From assembly GCF_022458985.1 (NCBI RefSeq), contig NC_061774.1:9104616-9168615 (forward strand): a stretch of DNA of 64,000 bases. The letters run 5' to 3'. Below the pieces are notes generated by a model that was given only the letters and a program-made list of their open reading frames with translations, did not search any database and had not been told where the DNA came from. The translations under genes and the position numbers were made by a program. Numbering within the stretch: position 1 is the stretch's first letter; every line of letters begins with the position of its first letter. This document shows, piece by piece, positions 41,601-51,339 of the stretch. The DNA is from Mugil cephalus. Its lineage: Eukaryota > Chordata > Actinopteri > Mugiliformes > Mugilidae.

Positions 41601-43525
41601 TGAGCGTGGAGAACAGCTCCTTTGAAAAGGAACGAAACCATAGGAGACGAAACCATTGAGGTCATTTTTTTGATTTTGTTGTTTTGTTAATCATGAAACA
41701 AAAAGTGAAACGATCAACAGGAACCATTTAATGCATCGTACATATTATATGACTTATATGACATTATTATTTGATTAACTAATTTCAACTCTTCTCAGTG
41801 TTGAGGTCGTGCTCTTAGAGCAGATCTGGCAGGACAAACATCAGCTGATCCGCCTGTTAGCTCTGCCATGTGGGACCGGAGCTGTCACATTTACACAGTT
41901 CATCTGATTCAGAGAAAAGCCATAGTTTCCTTTGAAAAAGGTTGGGCTTGTTTGTGGTGACCCTTCTTGCAACTTTGCAGCAGTGGCGTCTGACTCTAAA
42001 GCCTGCCCCCTGCTGTCAGTCCAGGCTCTGTGTGGCTTGAACTGTGGCAGTGGCTCCAGTGGACGTCAGTTTACTGTAGACTCTGTATCGCCGTGAGACG
42101 CAGTCTGTCAAATTTAATTTACATTGGTGACGTGATTAACTGTAGGTTTGCTGCTATTTTAAAGTGGCTGAGTTTCCTTTGTCATAAATTAAAAGACTGA
42201 GTCAAGCACTTTGTTCTGTCCTGTGCTGCTCCGTTAGGTGACTGTTTCCACAACAAATACTCCTGTGCTCAGTGTTATCCTTTACACACATGAAACGGTT
42301 TAGTGTGTTTTCAGAAGTTTTGTTGATTCTCCTCTGTACTGATATGAGCTTGTTAAAAAAATAAAAATAAATAAACATCACTACAAGTGGAACATTCTGG
42401 AAAAACCTTCCTCCTTTCTACCTGAGATGAGAATATTGATATCAGTCTTGTTTGACTTTACTTCTGAATACGAAGCCAACAGCTCGTTAGCTTAACTAAA
42501 CATAAAGCCTGGAGTCAGGGAAAGCGACTTGCCTCAATATCAGCAGGACTATCACTTTGACAGAAAAAGTAGTAAAGTTAATAGTAAATGTACACACTAA
42601 CCAGATTTCTCTCATCTGATTTGACGCTTTACGCTAAGATTTTTGCAGAACCTAAACTATTATACATCAGGAGTCTTCAATGTTTTCAGGCCAAGAACCC
42701 ACAGACTGATGGAGAGATTAAGTAGGGACCCCCTACCTACTATATGTGTCCTATATTAAACTCGACCTAGTGCTATTTATAATTATACATTGTTATTATC
42801 ATTTTGAATTTAATATCAAAATTTAATTGAATGGAAAAACCTTGATTTGTCCCACAGTGGGGAAATTGCAGTTTGCAACAGCACACATAGTGCAGAAAAG
42901 TAACAATAATAAAGAATGGACTGTGTAAAAGATAAATAAAAAGATGAATTGCCACAAAAAGTAATTGAATTCTATCAAAAAGTATTGAATTGGAAAAGGT
43001 GTTGCTCAGGATTGTTCACAGTACAGAGTAAGTAGTGAAATGATGGGGATATTTAAACCTTAAAGAGTAATAATATTACACATATTATATGTAAAAAATG
43101 TCTAATCAACCAAAGATTTTGCGTTCCTCCTGCAGCACCTCCACGGACCCCCTACGGGTCGCGGACTGCCTGTTGAAGACCTATGTTACACATTATAAAC
43201 TTAGATTATTACAAGTCCTAAAATATTCTTTGCCATTTCCTCATTCCTTCAAATGTGAGTGGTATCAGTCATTGTCCTCTGAGGTAAAATGCTTAACTTT
43301 TCTTCAACAGACATCGATAATGATCATCCATGTCCTTGCAATGCTGCAGCACGAGTCCTTTCTGTTATAATGTGACTGATTTTATTCCCACATGTATCTG
43401 TCTCCGTGCTGCAGGACCAGGAGGACGAGGGCGTGTTTCGGGTGCGAGTCACCAGCAGGAGCAGCCCTCACAAAGTGGAGCGAGTGTCTGGCCTGGTGTC
43501 TCGCTCCCGTGTCGACTTACCAAAG
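28798..43525 (+). CDS. dlg3: dlg3 (SAP102), N-terminal exons of the L27-containing isoform, partial
   Basis: MAGUK scaffold of synapses and cell junctions; this is the 5' part of the long isoform. Coding exons are 28798-28813, 30316-30447, 37360-37445 and 43415-43525, with GT-AG borders and matching phases, ending in phase 0. The start ACCATGG has a good Kozak context and gives MVHKYDTERAVGLLRQYQ, alike to the DLG1 start with its L27 domain. An in-frame ATG also lies at 28774. L27 covers about residues 5-65, with ILGSQLFQALLDIQECYEV, the block shared by DLG1 and the L27 form of DLG4; it multimerises with CASK/MPP-type L27 partners. The fourth exon adds 37 residues (DQEDEGVFRVRVTSRSSP onward) with no domain I recognise. 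The PDZ exons lie beyond the window. Confidence 0.88.
29751..29810. repeat. GATA tetranucleotide microsatellite, second locus
   Basis: About 15 units of (GATA)n in dlg3 intron 1. Confidence 0.97.
29893..30238. mobile_element. Non-autonomous hAT-like DNA element, copy B
   Basis: The left end reads ACCAGTTAATTAGGCAC and then ATTAGTAAAAATG. The right end reverse-complemented reads GCCAGTTCATTAGGTAC and then GCCAGTAAAAATG, so the terminal inverted repeats span about 30 bases. It is the same family as 1069-1488. No clean target duplication is seen. The right end is only about 78 bases before the L27 exon at 30316. Confidence 0.65.
31561..31960. mobile_element. hAT-like repeat family, copy 1
   Basis: Begins CAGGGCTCTTCAGTG, like the CAGGRGTCTTCAA end of the other copies. 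It contains TCTTCTGCTAATATTGCAGC and GCCAATTGCGGGGAACCTGA, also present at 38750-38830. It ends in a part matching 39462-39580 (GCTCAGCAGCGACAGGGG). The right border is not sharp. Confidence 0.55.
36300..36392. repeat. End of a common fish dispersed repeat
   Basis: Ends with AGGTGTACCTAATAAAGTGG, a widespread terminal word of fish repeats, preceded by GTGTGATTGGCTGATTAGC. The partner end was not found and the family is not assigned. Confidence 0.4.
38511..39770. mobile_element. hAT-like repeat family, copy 2, with nested insertion
   Basis: Starts CAGGGGTCTTTCAGGCC and continues GATTAAGTAGGGACCCCCTA, as copy 3 does. It ends with TCTAATCAACCAAACATTTT and GCGGACCCCCTG, also as copy 3. The middle matches copy 1. 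About 600 bases (roughly 38840-39455) interrupt the match to copy 1 and are probably a second, nested element; near its right end GTTTACATGCACTT and CATGTGCATGTAAAC form an inverted pair. It includes a TCC trinucleotide run near 38920-38938. Confidence 0.55.
42668..43185. mobile_element. hAT-like repeat family, copy 3
   Basis: Left end CAGGAGTCTTCAATG; right end reverse-complemented CATAGGTCTTCAACAGG. The 8-bp flanks are TTATACAT (42660-42667) and TTACACAT (43186-43193), one mismatch, fitting a hAT target-site duplication. No transposase is present. An LINE-type tail is inserted inside. Confidence 0.75.
42820..42965 (-). repeat. LINE-type 3' tail nested in the hAT-like copy
   Basis: The plus strand reads AACCTTGATTTGTCCCACAG and then TGGGGAAATTGCAGTTTGCA. 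On the minus strand this has the form of a LINE 3' end (AACTGCAATTTCCCCACTG). It is absent from copy 2, so it was inserted later. Confidence 0.5.
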
Positions 43526-43864
43526 GTGAGCAAAGCGGCGGAAAAGGAGAGGAGCTTCCCCAGTGTTTCCTCCTCGACCTGAACTTCAGGCGTCAGGCAG
43601 GGCAGCTGCTGATGATGTGATGATTTCGCATTCTCCGTGACATTTAGTGAGGTATTGGAAAAGTGCCCCAGCATCATGAAATGTTCGTTACTGTTCATAA
43701 AGGTTGATGACCTTTGGAACATTTGGTTAATGTTGTTGCTGAGTCACAAAGAAGGCCGAGGGTCCAGTAAGTTCAGGAGGTGGTGAATTTGTTTGATCAG
43801 TTTGAACTGATGGAATAATTTCAGTCTGAACTGCTAATGTTTGTATTGGTTATATTGCTGTTAA

Positions 43865-44405
43865 CCTCCTGAGACCTGAACTTTTGTTTGGTATGCATTT
43901 TTAATTTCTCCTTTTCTCTTTATTTGGGATTAGTAGGACCTAAGAACTATAAAAACTAAGCATCGTCTTTGAACAGGAAGTAGTTTTTGGAAAACAATAT
44001 GACCACATGCGTGGATATTACACTTATAATAAAGTCACCAATGTGTAACTAAATATGTTAATTTTCACGTCTGAATGTGGCTGTGCAAAAGCACAATTGC
44101 AAATAATGAAGTCCCAATGTCCTCAATCGAGTACTTGCTAATTAGCAAAGTTATATCTTGTTTCTATTGATAGAATTTGCCTGTAACATTAAACTAGAAA
44201 AGTTAATGAGCATGAAAAAGTTGAAGCTGTAAAATTTGATGAGGTTTTGCACATTTTTGCACTTTTGTTAGTGAATCCACTGAAACGCCCGCTGTTCACA
44301 CCGAGTTTCTAGTTCAGATGATAAAAGTTTAAATGAAGCAGAATAACAAGCTGCCACAAACATAAAACATAATGTCCCCATATGAGGACGCAGGGTCTCA
44401 GGAGG
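43865..44405. mobile_element. piggyBac-like MITE in dlg3
   Basis: The 541-bp element is flanked by TTAA at 43861-43864 and 44406-44409. Its ends are inverted: CCTCCTGAGACCTGAAC on the left and CCTCCTGAGACCCTGCG on the reverse complement of the right. It has no coding capacity. The ends differ from those of the piggyBac relic at 23317. Confidence 0.85.
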
Positions 44406-47400
44406 TTAATATTTCTTGCAAGAGAGATTAAAAAATAACGTTTGCTACACTGTAAACTATGCTCTGTGCTAATTTTTTAAAGATAGAAGGAATAATAATA
44501 TTTGCTAAGAGTCAGGTGAGAAGATCAATCCACCTCTTAGATTTGCTCATCAAATACAGTGTTGTCACAGTGTTGTCACTGGGTTTGCGATAAAGGAGAG
44601 CTTTACATATTTATTGTAACTTTTGACGCGAAAGCAGAATGCTTCCTGTAACGGCACTCACTTTCTTTACAGCTTGTCGTCAGTCCGCTGTGCGCAAGAG
44701 CAACAAGCCCGGTCCTCGTCTCTCGCCACAGATATGTCACAGTAGACTGCCGCTTCCCTCAATATTGTTGAAAGCCCTTGTGTTCACTTGCGTTCCCCAT
44801 TACAACACGGCCAGTGGCACATGGCAGCACAGTGGCCGCAGGCGTTGGCTTTATCAGCTGAGCCTAGAACTAGTGCAGTGCGTGGGGGGGGTTGAGGCAT
44901 GAGGATGGAGGGACTTGGAAGGGGTAAGAGAGAGGGTGACTGAGGCTGTAAGCTCATGGATTCATTGTGCTCATGTGATGAAGTCTGCATAAGAATACAG
45001 TGACAGCACAGGTTGACTCTGGTCTGGATAACATGGAGCTGGCTGTGTGTGTCTGTGCGCGCGCGCGTGTGTGTGTTAGTGTTACTCCCTCTATCGCATG
45101 GAGAAGGGAGGTGAGGGAGCTGAGGAGGTGCAGGGAATGGAAGGGAGGGAGTGAAAGGAAGAGAGGGGGGGGGTGTAGAGAAAAAGATATAGTGGGGGAG
45201 GCTGGAGAGAGAGAGAGAGAGAGCACGGCGGCTGAGAGGCTCGGGCCGGTGCAGTGCAGAGCTGGAACGGACACCCAGAGCTCAGCCTTCCTCGGGTTGC
45301 CATGGAAACCACATTCCTCCCCCGCCTGCATCCCTACAGACTGCTCCGACTCTCTTTCTCTCTCTATCTATCCCTCTCCCCGCTTCTCTGTTTTTCATCC
45401 TGCCGTTTTCATTCCTCTTTTAATTCGTGTCTTTGTTTATTTTCTCCCTTCTCTCGCTTTCTCTCTTTCTGTTCTGCTTTTACACCGTGCACGCATTGAG
45501 CACATTTCGTGATGATGCACACTCAGCAAGCACACAGATTTCAGATGCAATGCACTGTGTGGTGAGGTGAATGGGTAATTACACCGTTTATTTTGCATTC
45601 CCATGCACTCACGGATGCATAAGCACTTTGTTGTTTTCTCAGCGTCTCTCTATTTTCTTCCCTCTATTTTTACTTCCCCTTCTGTTCAGCACCATGCTTC
45701 GGTAATGCCCCCTCTAGTCATCGCATTTCTGCCCACACACGGGGCACCTTAGCTTCGTCTCTCCTCTGTTATGGCATCTGTCGTGCACCTACAGCACCTC
45801 CGTCATCTTTTACCAACTGCTCTCACCTTCCTGGCAGTTTCCAGCTAATCTTCTTGCGCACCCTTTCATAGCTCCCGCATTTTTTTTTTCTCTTTATGCA
45901 CGTACCAAAAATACCAAACATTGTTCGCCGCAGCTCTGATACAATCTCCCACTTTCCTCTTTGCCAGTCTCCCTCATTCTCCCTTTATTCCTGCTCTCAT
46001 TTTTCTACACGTTTCTCTCTCTCATTATTCCATCAGTTGGAGGTGCTGTGTTTGGCGTGTGGTGGTGGAGCAGCTGTTCTTTGCCACTAAGGCCTATTAA
46101 TAGGAGTCTTAGCCGCGTAGCCTTTGTTTTTCCACGTCTGCATTGCTGGGAGAGCAACATCTTGGCAGGTTACTTTGTGTTAGTGCAAAACCGATGAGTA
46201 TCTATCTCCCATTTCTCTCCACCGGGCTGGCTTCATTTGGCTGCGGTTATTGATCGGTAAAAGCATTAACTGTAAAGACGATTTAGTCTCCTATAGTCTG
46301 GGAGCTCTTCTGCTACGGCTGAGATAAAACAAGTGGCTGTAATAATGCCTCAGAGAGACACTTGCTTCTTCATCCTATCTCGCATTCAGTCAAGGCTACA
46401 GTAGAGGAGCTCATACGCGCTGATAAGGAGCTGCCCCTTTAAGACTGTCTCACTACCGACTGTCCTTTTATGGCGCTGCATCCGGTCAGGTGACGAAGGA
46501 GCAGTCACACAGTCACACAGCTTCTCAGAGAAATACCTAGAAATGACTGAAAAGCTCAATACATGGTCCGTGCAGTGGTTGGGGGGGTTGTAACGCTCAT
46601 TATGAGAGTGTGCATGTGTGTTTGCTACTGGGTGTCCAGGTGGGTTTATGTAATAAGCGCTGTGCAGGCTGATGCTGAGCTGATAGTGTTGGGAGAGCTG
46701 CAGAGAAGCTGTTGCCTTTCAAAAGCACCGGATCCTCCTCTCTTTTATGCTGTGTGTAACGCAAAGGTCCTTTTTAGGCCATATGTCAGGAGTAGTTCAG
46801 AGGTCTCAGCCTTCATTCCAGTCACACATCACACAAGGCTATTGTCTAATTCAGATATATTATTTGGGCACAGTACTAACAAAGATCGCAGACACACCAC
46901 AATTTGCCATGACTGCTACAGGAGCGCTCTTGTTCTGAGTCTTTACACCATGTCTTTAGCCTTTCTCCGGGATAGGATAGGTTGATTAAGACTCACAGGT
47001 ATTTTCACACATTGTTATACAAATTTTTCAGGTTAAACTACAAATAGGCAGATAGCTATGCCGGTTTCTGTTCTGTAATCATCATAGTTTAATGGTTTTA
47101 CATTTTGACAGGACACATTTAGAAGCCTGGTCCATCTGAACACCGACCAGCAGGTTAGCAGTCAGCTACTAGCTAGCAACCAACAAGAAGACACCAGCTA
47201 ACTGGCCTAGCCAACAGCAGTATGCAGAATGCAACACATCATTTAGGTTTTCAAGTAGGCACCTCCCTTCACCAACGTTTCGTTAAGCCCACGACACCTC
47301 ACGAAGATTTAACAGTGAGGTCCAGAGTCCTGGATTCACCCCCCTCTATGCTGCCACCACACTACTGCATGTCATTGAATCACTGAGAGATTAGCTTAGT

Positions 47401-47851
47401 CCCTTTTACTGCTATTCACCAAAATACACAATGGTCGTGCGTCAAAGCTACATCTCTCCCAGGTAGGTAAGGAGTAGAATAAGGATACAAACCCAGGTTC
47501 AGGTAGGTGTTGGAGATTGAGGATACAGGACTGAACCATGACCCGCACAACCTCATAGCCGTGGCTCAGACTGACCCACGTAGCAACGACTAAAACTACT
47601 CAGCTAGCAGCTTGTGCAGAACCAAAACTACGTTTCAAGTTCTCTTCAGAAATTTAGCATTGGATCCACGAAGGTTGTATTTATAGCAGCATTACGGAGT
47701 TTTCTTTTTGTGGTACTTAACAGAGAGCCCAAATTTCCCGTGATCAGCACATAGAAGCACAAGTTAAAAAACCTTAAAACAGAAAATCTGGTCTTCTTTA
47801 TTATGTGGCGCCTTATAAGACGTGTGCACCAACAAACACCGCATTAACCTT

Positions 47852-47935
47852 AAATCAAGAATCAAGAATCAAGAATCTTTATTGTCATTATGCAAGGCAC
47901 AACGAAATTCTGTTCAGCAGCTCTTGGTATAAATG
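47852..47935 (-). repeat. LINE-type 3' tail with TTCTTGA tandem end
   Basis: The plus strand has AATCAAG repeated and then AATCTTTATTGTCATTATGC, AAGGCACAACGAAATTCTG. On the minus strand this is the familiar fish 3' end GACAATAAAGATTCTTGATT with a short tandem tail, so a truncated retroposon lies in minus orientation. Its 5' limit is unclear. Confidence 0.6.
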
Positions 47936-49592
47936 TACAGACCTGAGATATATAAATAATATAAATATAGAATAGGAAATATAAAATAGAATAACAAGTT
48001 AAAATAAAAAATAGAGACGTTTCCCGTCCTGTGTTATAGTCCTAATGAAGTGAGATTATATTACATACATCCTGTATTCCTTCCCGCTCCTCTTCTGATC
48101 CAGAAATCAGAATGAGGAAAAAATATTTTCTGTATTTTACATTATGTAATATTTAAATGTAGACGTTCCTTTTCCCTTGAGGTGCTAAATGTTGCCCTAC
48201 ATACACATGTGCCATACGTATCACAGATGTGTTTGTATGTGGACGTTCACTCGTGTGTGTTCATCCGGGGCAGGAGAATTTTCTCTGCCCATCTCTTCTT
48301 CTTTTATTCTGTAGATCCAGCTTGTCATTTTATTATACTGTGCACTGCACAGTATTAATCCTATTTATTTATTTATTTATTTTTACTGAGTACCCTCTGA
48401 ATGCACCGATCAGTAAATGCGACGTGGACGGTTTGTAAGAGAGACACAGCGATGCTATGGAGGGATGGTTGCAACATGTGCTCGGTCATGTGTGCTTTGA
48501 TCGATATGCTTACATTGGTCTTTCGAGCCGCTGCTTCAAAGCCCCGCCTCGCCGCTCTGATTGGCTTCAGCAGGGTTTGTAGCTGCATCCTACAATGTAA
48601 CTTGAGGCATTCAGGGGTTTCTGGCCTCCGCTTCGAAATACTCAAGTTTCTTATTTCTTTTTCTTTCTTTCTTTTTTTTGCTCTTTTGCTGGGAAAATCT
48701 CTGTAGGTTAGCGTGAAACAATATCATCATAATGAAGTGAGTTGCTGTTGCATGTAATTAAGTGAGGCTGAGCCTGCTGCGTGTGCCTCCTGGTAGGGCT
48801 GGAACACAATGCAGCGTGCCCTCGTCCTGAGATCCTCTTCAGCTTAAAAGGGAGGCGACGAAGACGCAGCCCTGAAAAGCCGCTAGTGTTCATGTATGAG
48901 CACTCTGACATGCAGACCATGTATAAATACACTCTCTCCCCCCATGCAGACACACCCAGCTCCGTTCCCCGTCACATTTCATTAATAATGCATATATGCA
49001 GGGCTTTAATGGCGACACTGTAGCATTCCCTCTCTAAAATAAATAAATAAATAAGTAAACCTTCACCCACAGTGTCAAGATGTTTTATATCTAGCTGTGA
49101 TCAACCCACAAATTCTTAAGCATGCAAAATGGCTCACAGGCAGTCCCATCGCATTACTGAAAATATAACCGCCACAGATACATGAAAGCCATATAGTCTC
49201 TCCTTCTCTCTTTTTTCCCCTTCACACATTCTCACTCTCAATCTCTTCCTCCACCCACTCGAAAAGCCCAAGCGTGTAATCTTGTTGGTTTCGTACACAT
49301 GTGTTGATGTCATCATTGTGAACATAAAAAATAATTCTCCCGTGCTCCTTAAACGAGGCTTCAGGAGCGCAGTTTTTCCCTCACTGTGCTTATTTTGACC
49401 CGGTCCTCTACGCGGGCACGACTTCACCGTAAAAATAATTCAACGGCCGTGCTGATGAGGGCAGAGAGAGGGATAGAGAGTGATGTGAAGTAATGCCGCG
49501 TGAGTCAAAGGCATCCTCCGTTAAAAGGCAGGTCTAATGATCCCCAGGAGAGGAAGGATTTTCATCTGCTTCCGTCGTGGGATTATTTACAG

Positions 49593-49707
49593 ATGTGCGC
49601 TGTGACACACAGCCCAAGGTTGACACTTGCCACTGCGAGAAAGCAGTTGAACTGCAGATGACCGTGGAGGTGACCAGTGATCAGTCAGAGGGACAGGGGT
49701 GCTCATT
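49593..49707 (+). CDS. Candidate exon upstream of the dlg3 internal promoter
   Basis: Bounded by an acceptor TTATTTACAG and a strong donor CATT|GTAAGT. Only one frame is open: two leading bases, then VRCDTQPKVDTCHCEKAVEL and a further 17 codons. It is 115 bases long. It would need a preceding exon ending in phase 1, whereas the L27 exons end in phase 0 at 43525. It could be an exon of an alternative transcript, a 5' UTR exon, or chance. Confidence 0.25.
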
Positions 49708-50091
49708 GTAAGTTGGATTTTGGCTGCATTGGTTTGATGAAAAACACGGATTAGACTCCGCAATTAGAAAGATCAGAGCCCGGTGTCTCTCATGACGTGG
49801 TTCCCAGACTATAAGCTCCCAAAGCTGTTTTTTTCTGCAGAACGTTAAGAAAGCAGACAAACATCAAGCCGAAATGTGCCATGATTTGTGAAGACGTGCC
49901 TTTTCACCCACGGCAGGCAGCGGTGAGGTGTAAGCGCGGCTGCCCCTTTAAGAGCAGCTAGTGAAGCGCTCCGTCCTGTTGGTGCTGCTGCTGCTGATGG
50001 CAGCGCTGCGAGTTGATTGGCTGTGGCTGTCAGGGCTGAGGTGCTGGAGGGATGCTGCTACGTATCTCTACCCCCTCCCTCACCTCTCTGT

Positions 50092-50132
50092 CACTCTCTC
50101 TCTCTCGCTCTCTCGCTCTCTCTCTCTCTCTC
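50092..50132. repeat. CT microsatellite
   Basis: A TC/CTCG-rich run upstream of the dlg3 internal first exon. Pyrimidine tracts of this kind are common near core promoters, but a role is not shown here. Confidence 0.85.
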
Positions 50133-50349
50133 ACCATCTCCCTCTTGCTTGCTCACATCCCTCTGAATAATCCACATCTAGGGCAAGCTGGCTGAGAGGC
50201 GATCCAGTGCTCAGCTCCTCTCTGCAGGCTGAGAAAAAGAGACAGAGAGAGCGAAAGAAAACGATTTTCAACGCAGGAGGAAAACCGTGAGATTTGGACA
50301 GCACAGGAAGACACCAAGAATTAACAGAGGAAGATTTTCATCTGAGGAT

Positions 50350-50550
50350 ATCATTTATTTATACATATTGTTTATATATCTATATATATATATTTATACA
50401 CACGCATATAGATATTTATATATATATACATTTATCCTTGTACATATCTGTATTCGTGCTTGTCTGTTTATAGTAATATTTTTATATGTATTTGTGTGTG
50501 TAAATATATATATGATATATAAACAAAAGAATATATATATATATCTCTAT
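50350..50550. repeat. TA-rich tract in the leader or promoter of the dlg3 short isoform
   Basis: Many TATATA words (for example near 50376-50391, 50418-50430 and 50504-50544) lie 430-620 bases before the ATG at 50974. Whether this is promoter or transcribed leader cannot be told. Confidence 0.7.
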
Positions 50551-50973
50551 GAATTTACATGCGTATCACTGTGAACCAAGAGAAGCAAGAGGAAATTTCT
50601 ACCATCAGGGCTGGTCTCTGATTGTGTGGCGGTATACAATATTTTAAATATTTCCTTTGATCTTCTACGTCAAGAGGACAAAGACTACGTGCCCATTTTG
50701 TATTTTTTTTTTTTTTGTTGTTTTTCCTGTTGCTGCTTCCCATCCCTCTCAATCTCTTCTTCTTTTTTTCTACATCCGAGAGGAATAAAGCGGAGAGCGG
50801 CAGGATTTTGACGGAAAAGGGAAAATCTGTAGAAATTCCTGTGATTAGTGTTATTTCCATCGGCATTAGCGCTCTGTGAGCCGATCACAGCGTGCTGTGT
50901 GAGATCTGAGGAGGCAGCAGAGACAGAGTGCCACGCCGCTCATCTCAGCGTCAGCCCAGCCAGCACAGCCAGC

Positions 50974-51339
50974 ATGCACAAACACCACCACTGCTGCAAG
51001 TGCCCAGAATGTTATGAGGTGACCCGTATGGCTGCCCTGCGTAGGATGGACGCCCCGTCGTACGGAGGAGACTGGCAGGCCGAGCCCTATGGATACCCAC
51101 CTGGGTACGGGGGAGGCCAGACCTTACCCCCTCCAGCCTCAGGGGGAGGTGGAAGCATGAGTGGAGGAGGGGGCACTTTGGGGAGAAGTAAGGGCAAGAT
51201 TATGTCTGGTGGGGGCCCTGGAGGCCCAAACCCGAAGGGCCAATCCAAAGGTGGCCCCAAAGTAAATGGCAACAACTCCAGTGGACAAGGAGGATGGTGG
51301 CCTGAGTGCACCTGTACCAACCGGGAGTGGTACGACCAG
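50974..51339 (+). CDS. dlg3: dlg3 (SAP102), first coding exon of the classical isoform, partial
   Basis: Encodes the 122-residue N terminus of SAP102, the synaptic MAGUK that anchors NMDA receptors. It starts MHKHHHCCKCPECYEVTRMA, nearly as in mammalian DLG3. The His/Cys cluster is the zinc-binding N terminus known for SAP102. A glycine-rich linker follows (about residues 38-103). It ends WWPECTCTNREWYDQ at the donor CAG|GTAACT in phase 0; mammalian DLG3 then continues VNGSDG and PDZ1 in the next exon, beyond the window. The upstream frame stays open to before 50848, but without an ATG, so the start at 50974 stands. It lies 7.4 kb downstream of the L27 exons and is therefore an internal first exon with its own promoter. 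Confidence 0.95.

Larger units (their letters stand above)
37446..43414 (+). other. dlg3 L27 intron 3
   Basis: A 6.0-kb intron. It is mostly AT-rich and contains two hAT-like copies (38511 and 42668) and an LINE-type tail. No further coding exon is recognised. Confidence 0.6.
43526..50973 (+). other. dlg3 region between the L27 exons and the internal first exon
   Basis: Intron for the long isoform and promoter region for the short one. It holds a piggyBac-like MITE (43865), an LINE tail (47852), GA-rich tracts near 45140-45222, a candidate exon at 49593-49707, a CT microsatellite (50092) and a TA-rich leader. Open frames at 45000-45512 and 46563-46985 show no family signature. Confidence 0.55.

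Noticed and set aside
45000-45512. 170-codon open frame, plus strand
   Set aside because: It runs through GA-rich and CT-rich low-complexity sequence that keeps frames open by composition.
50848-50973. In-frame extension upstream of the dlg3 ATG
   Set aside because: The frame is open but starts at a GTG and has no ATG before 50974; SAP102 is known to begin at the MHKH start.
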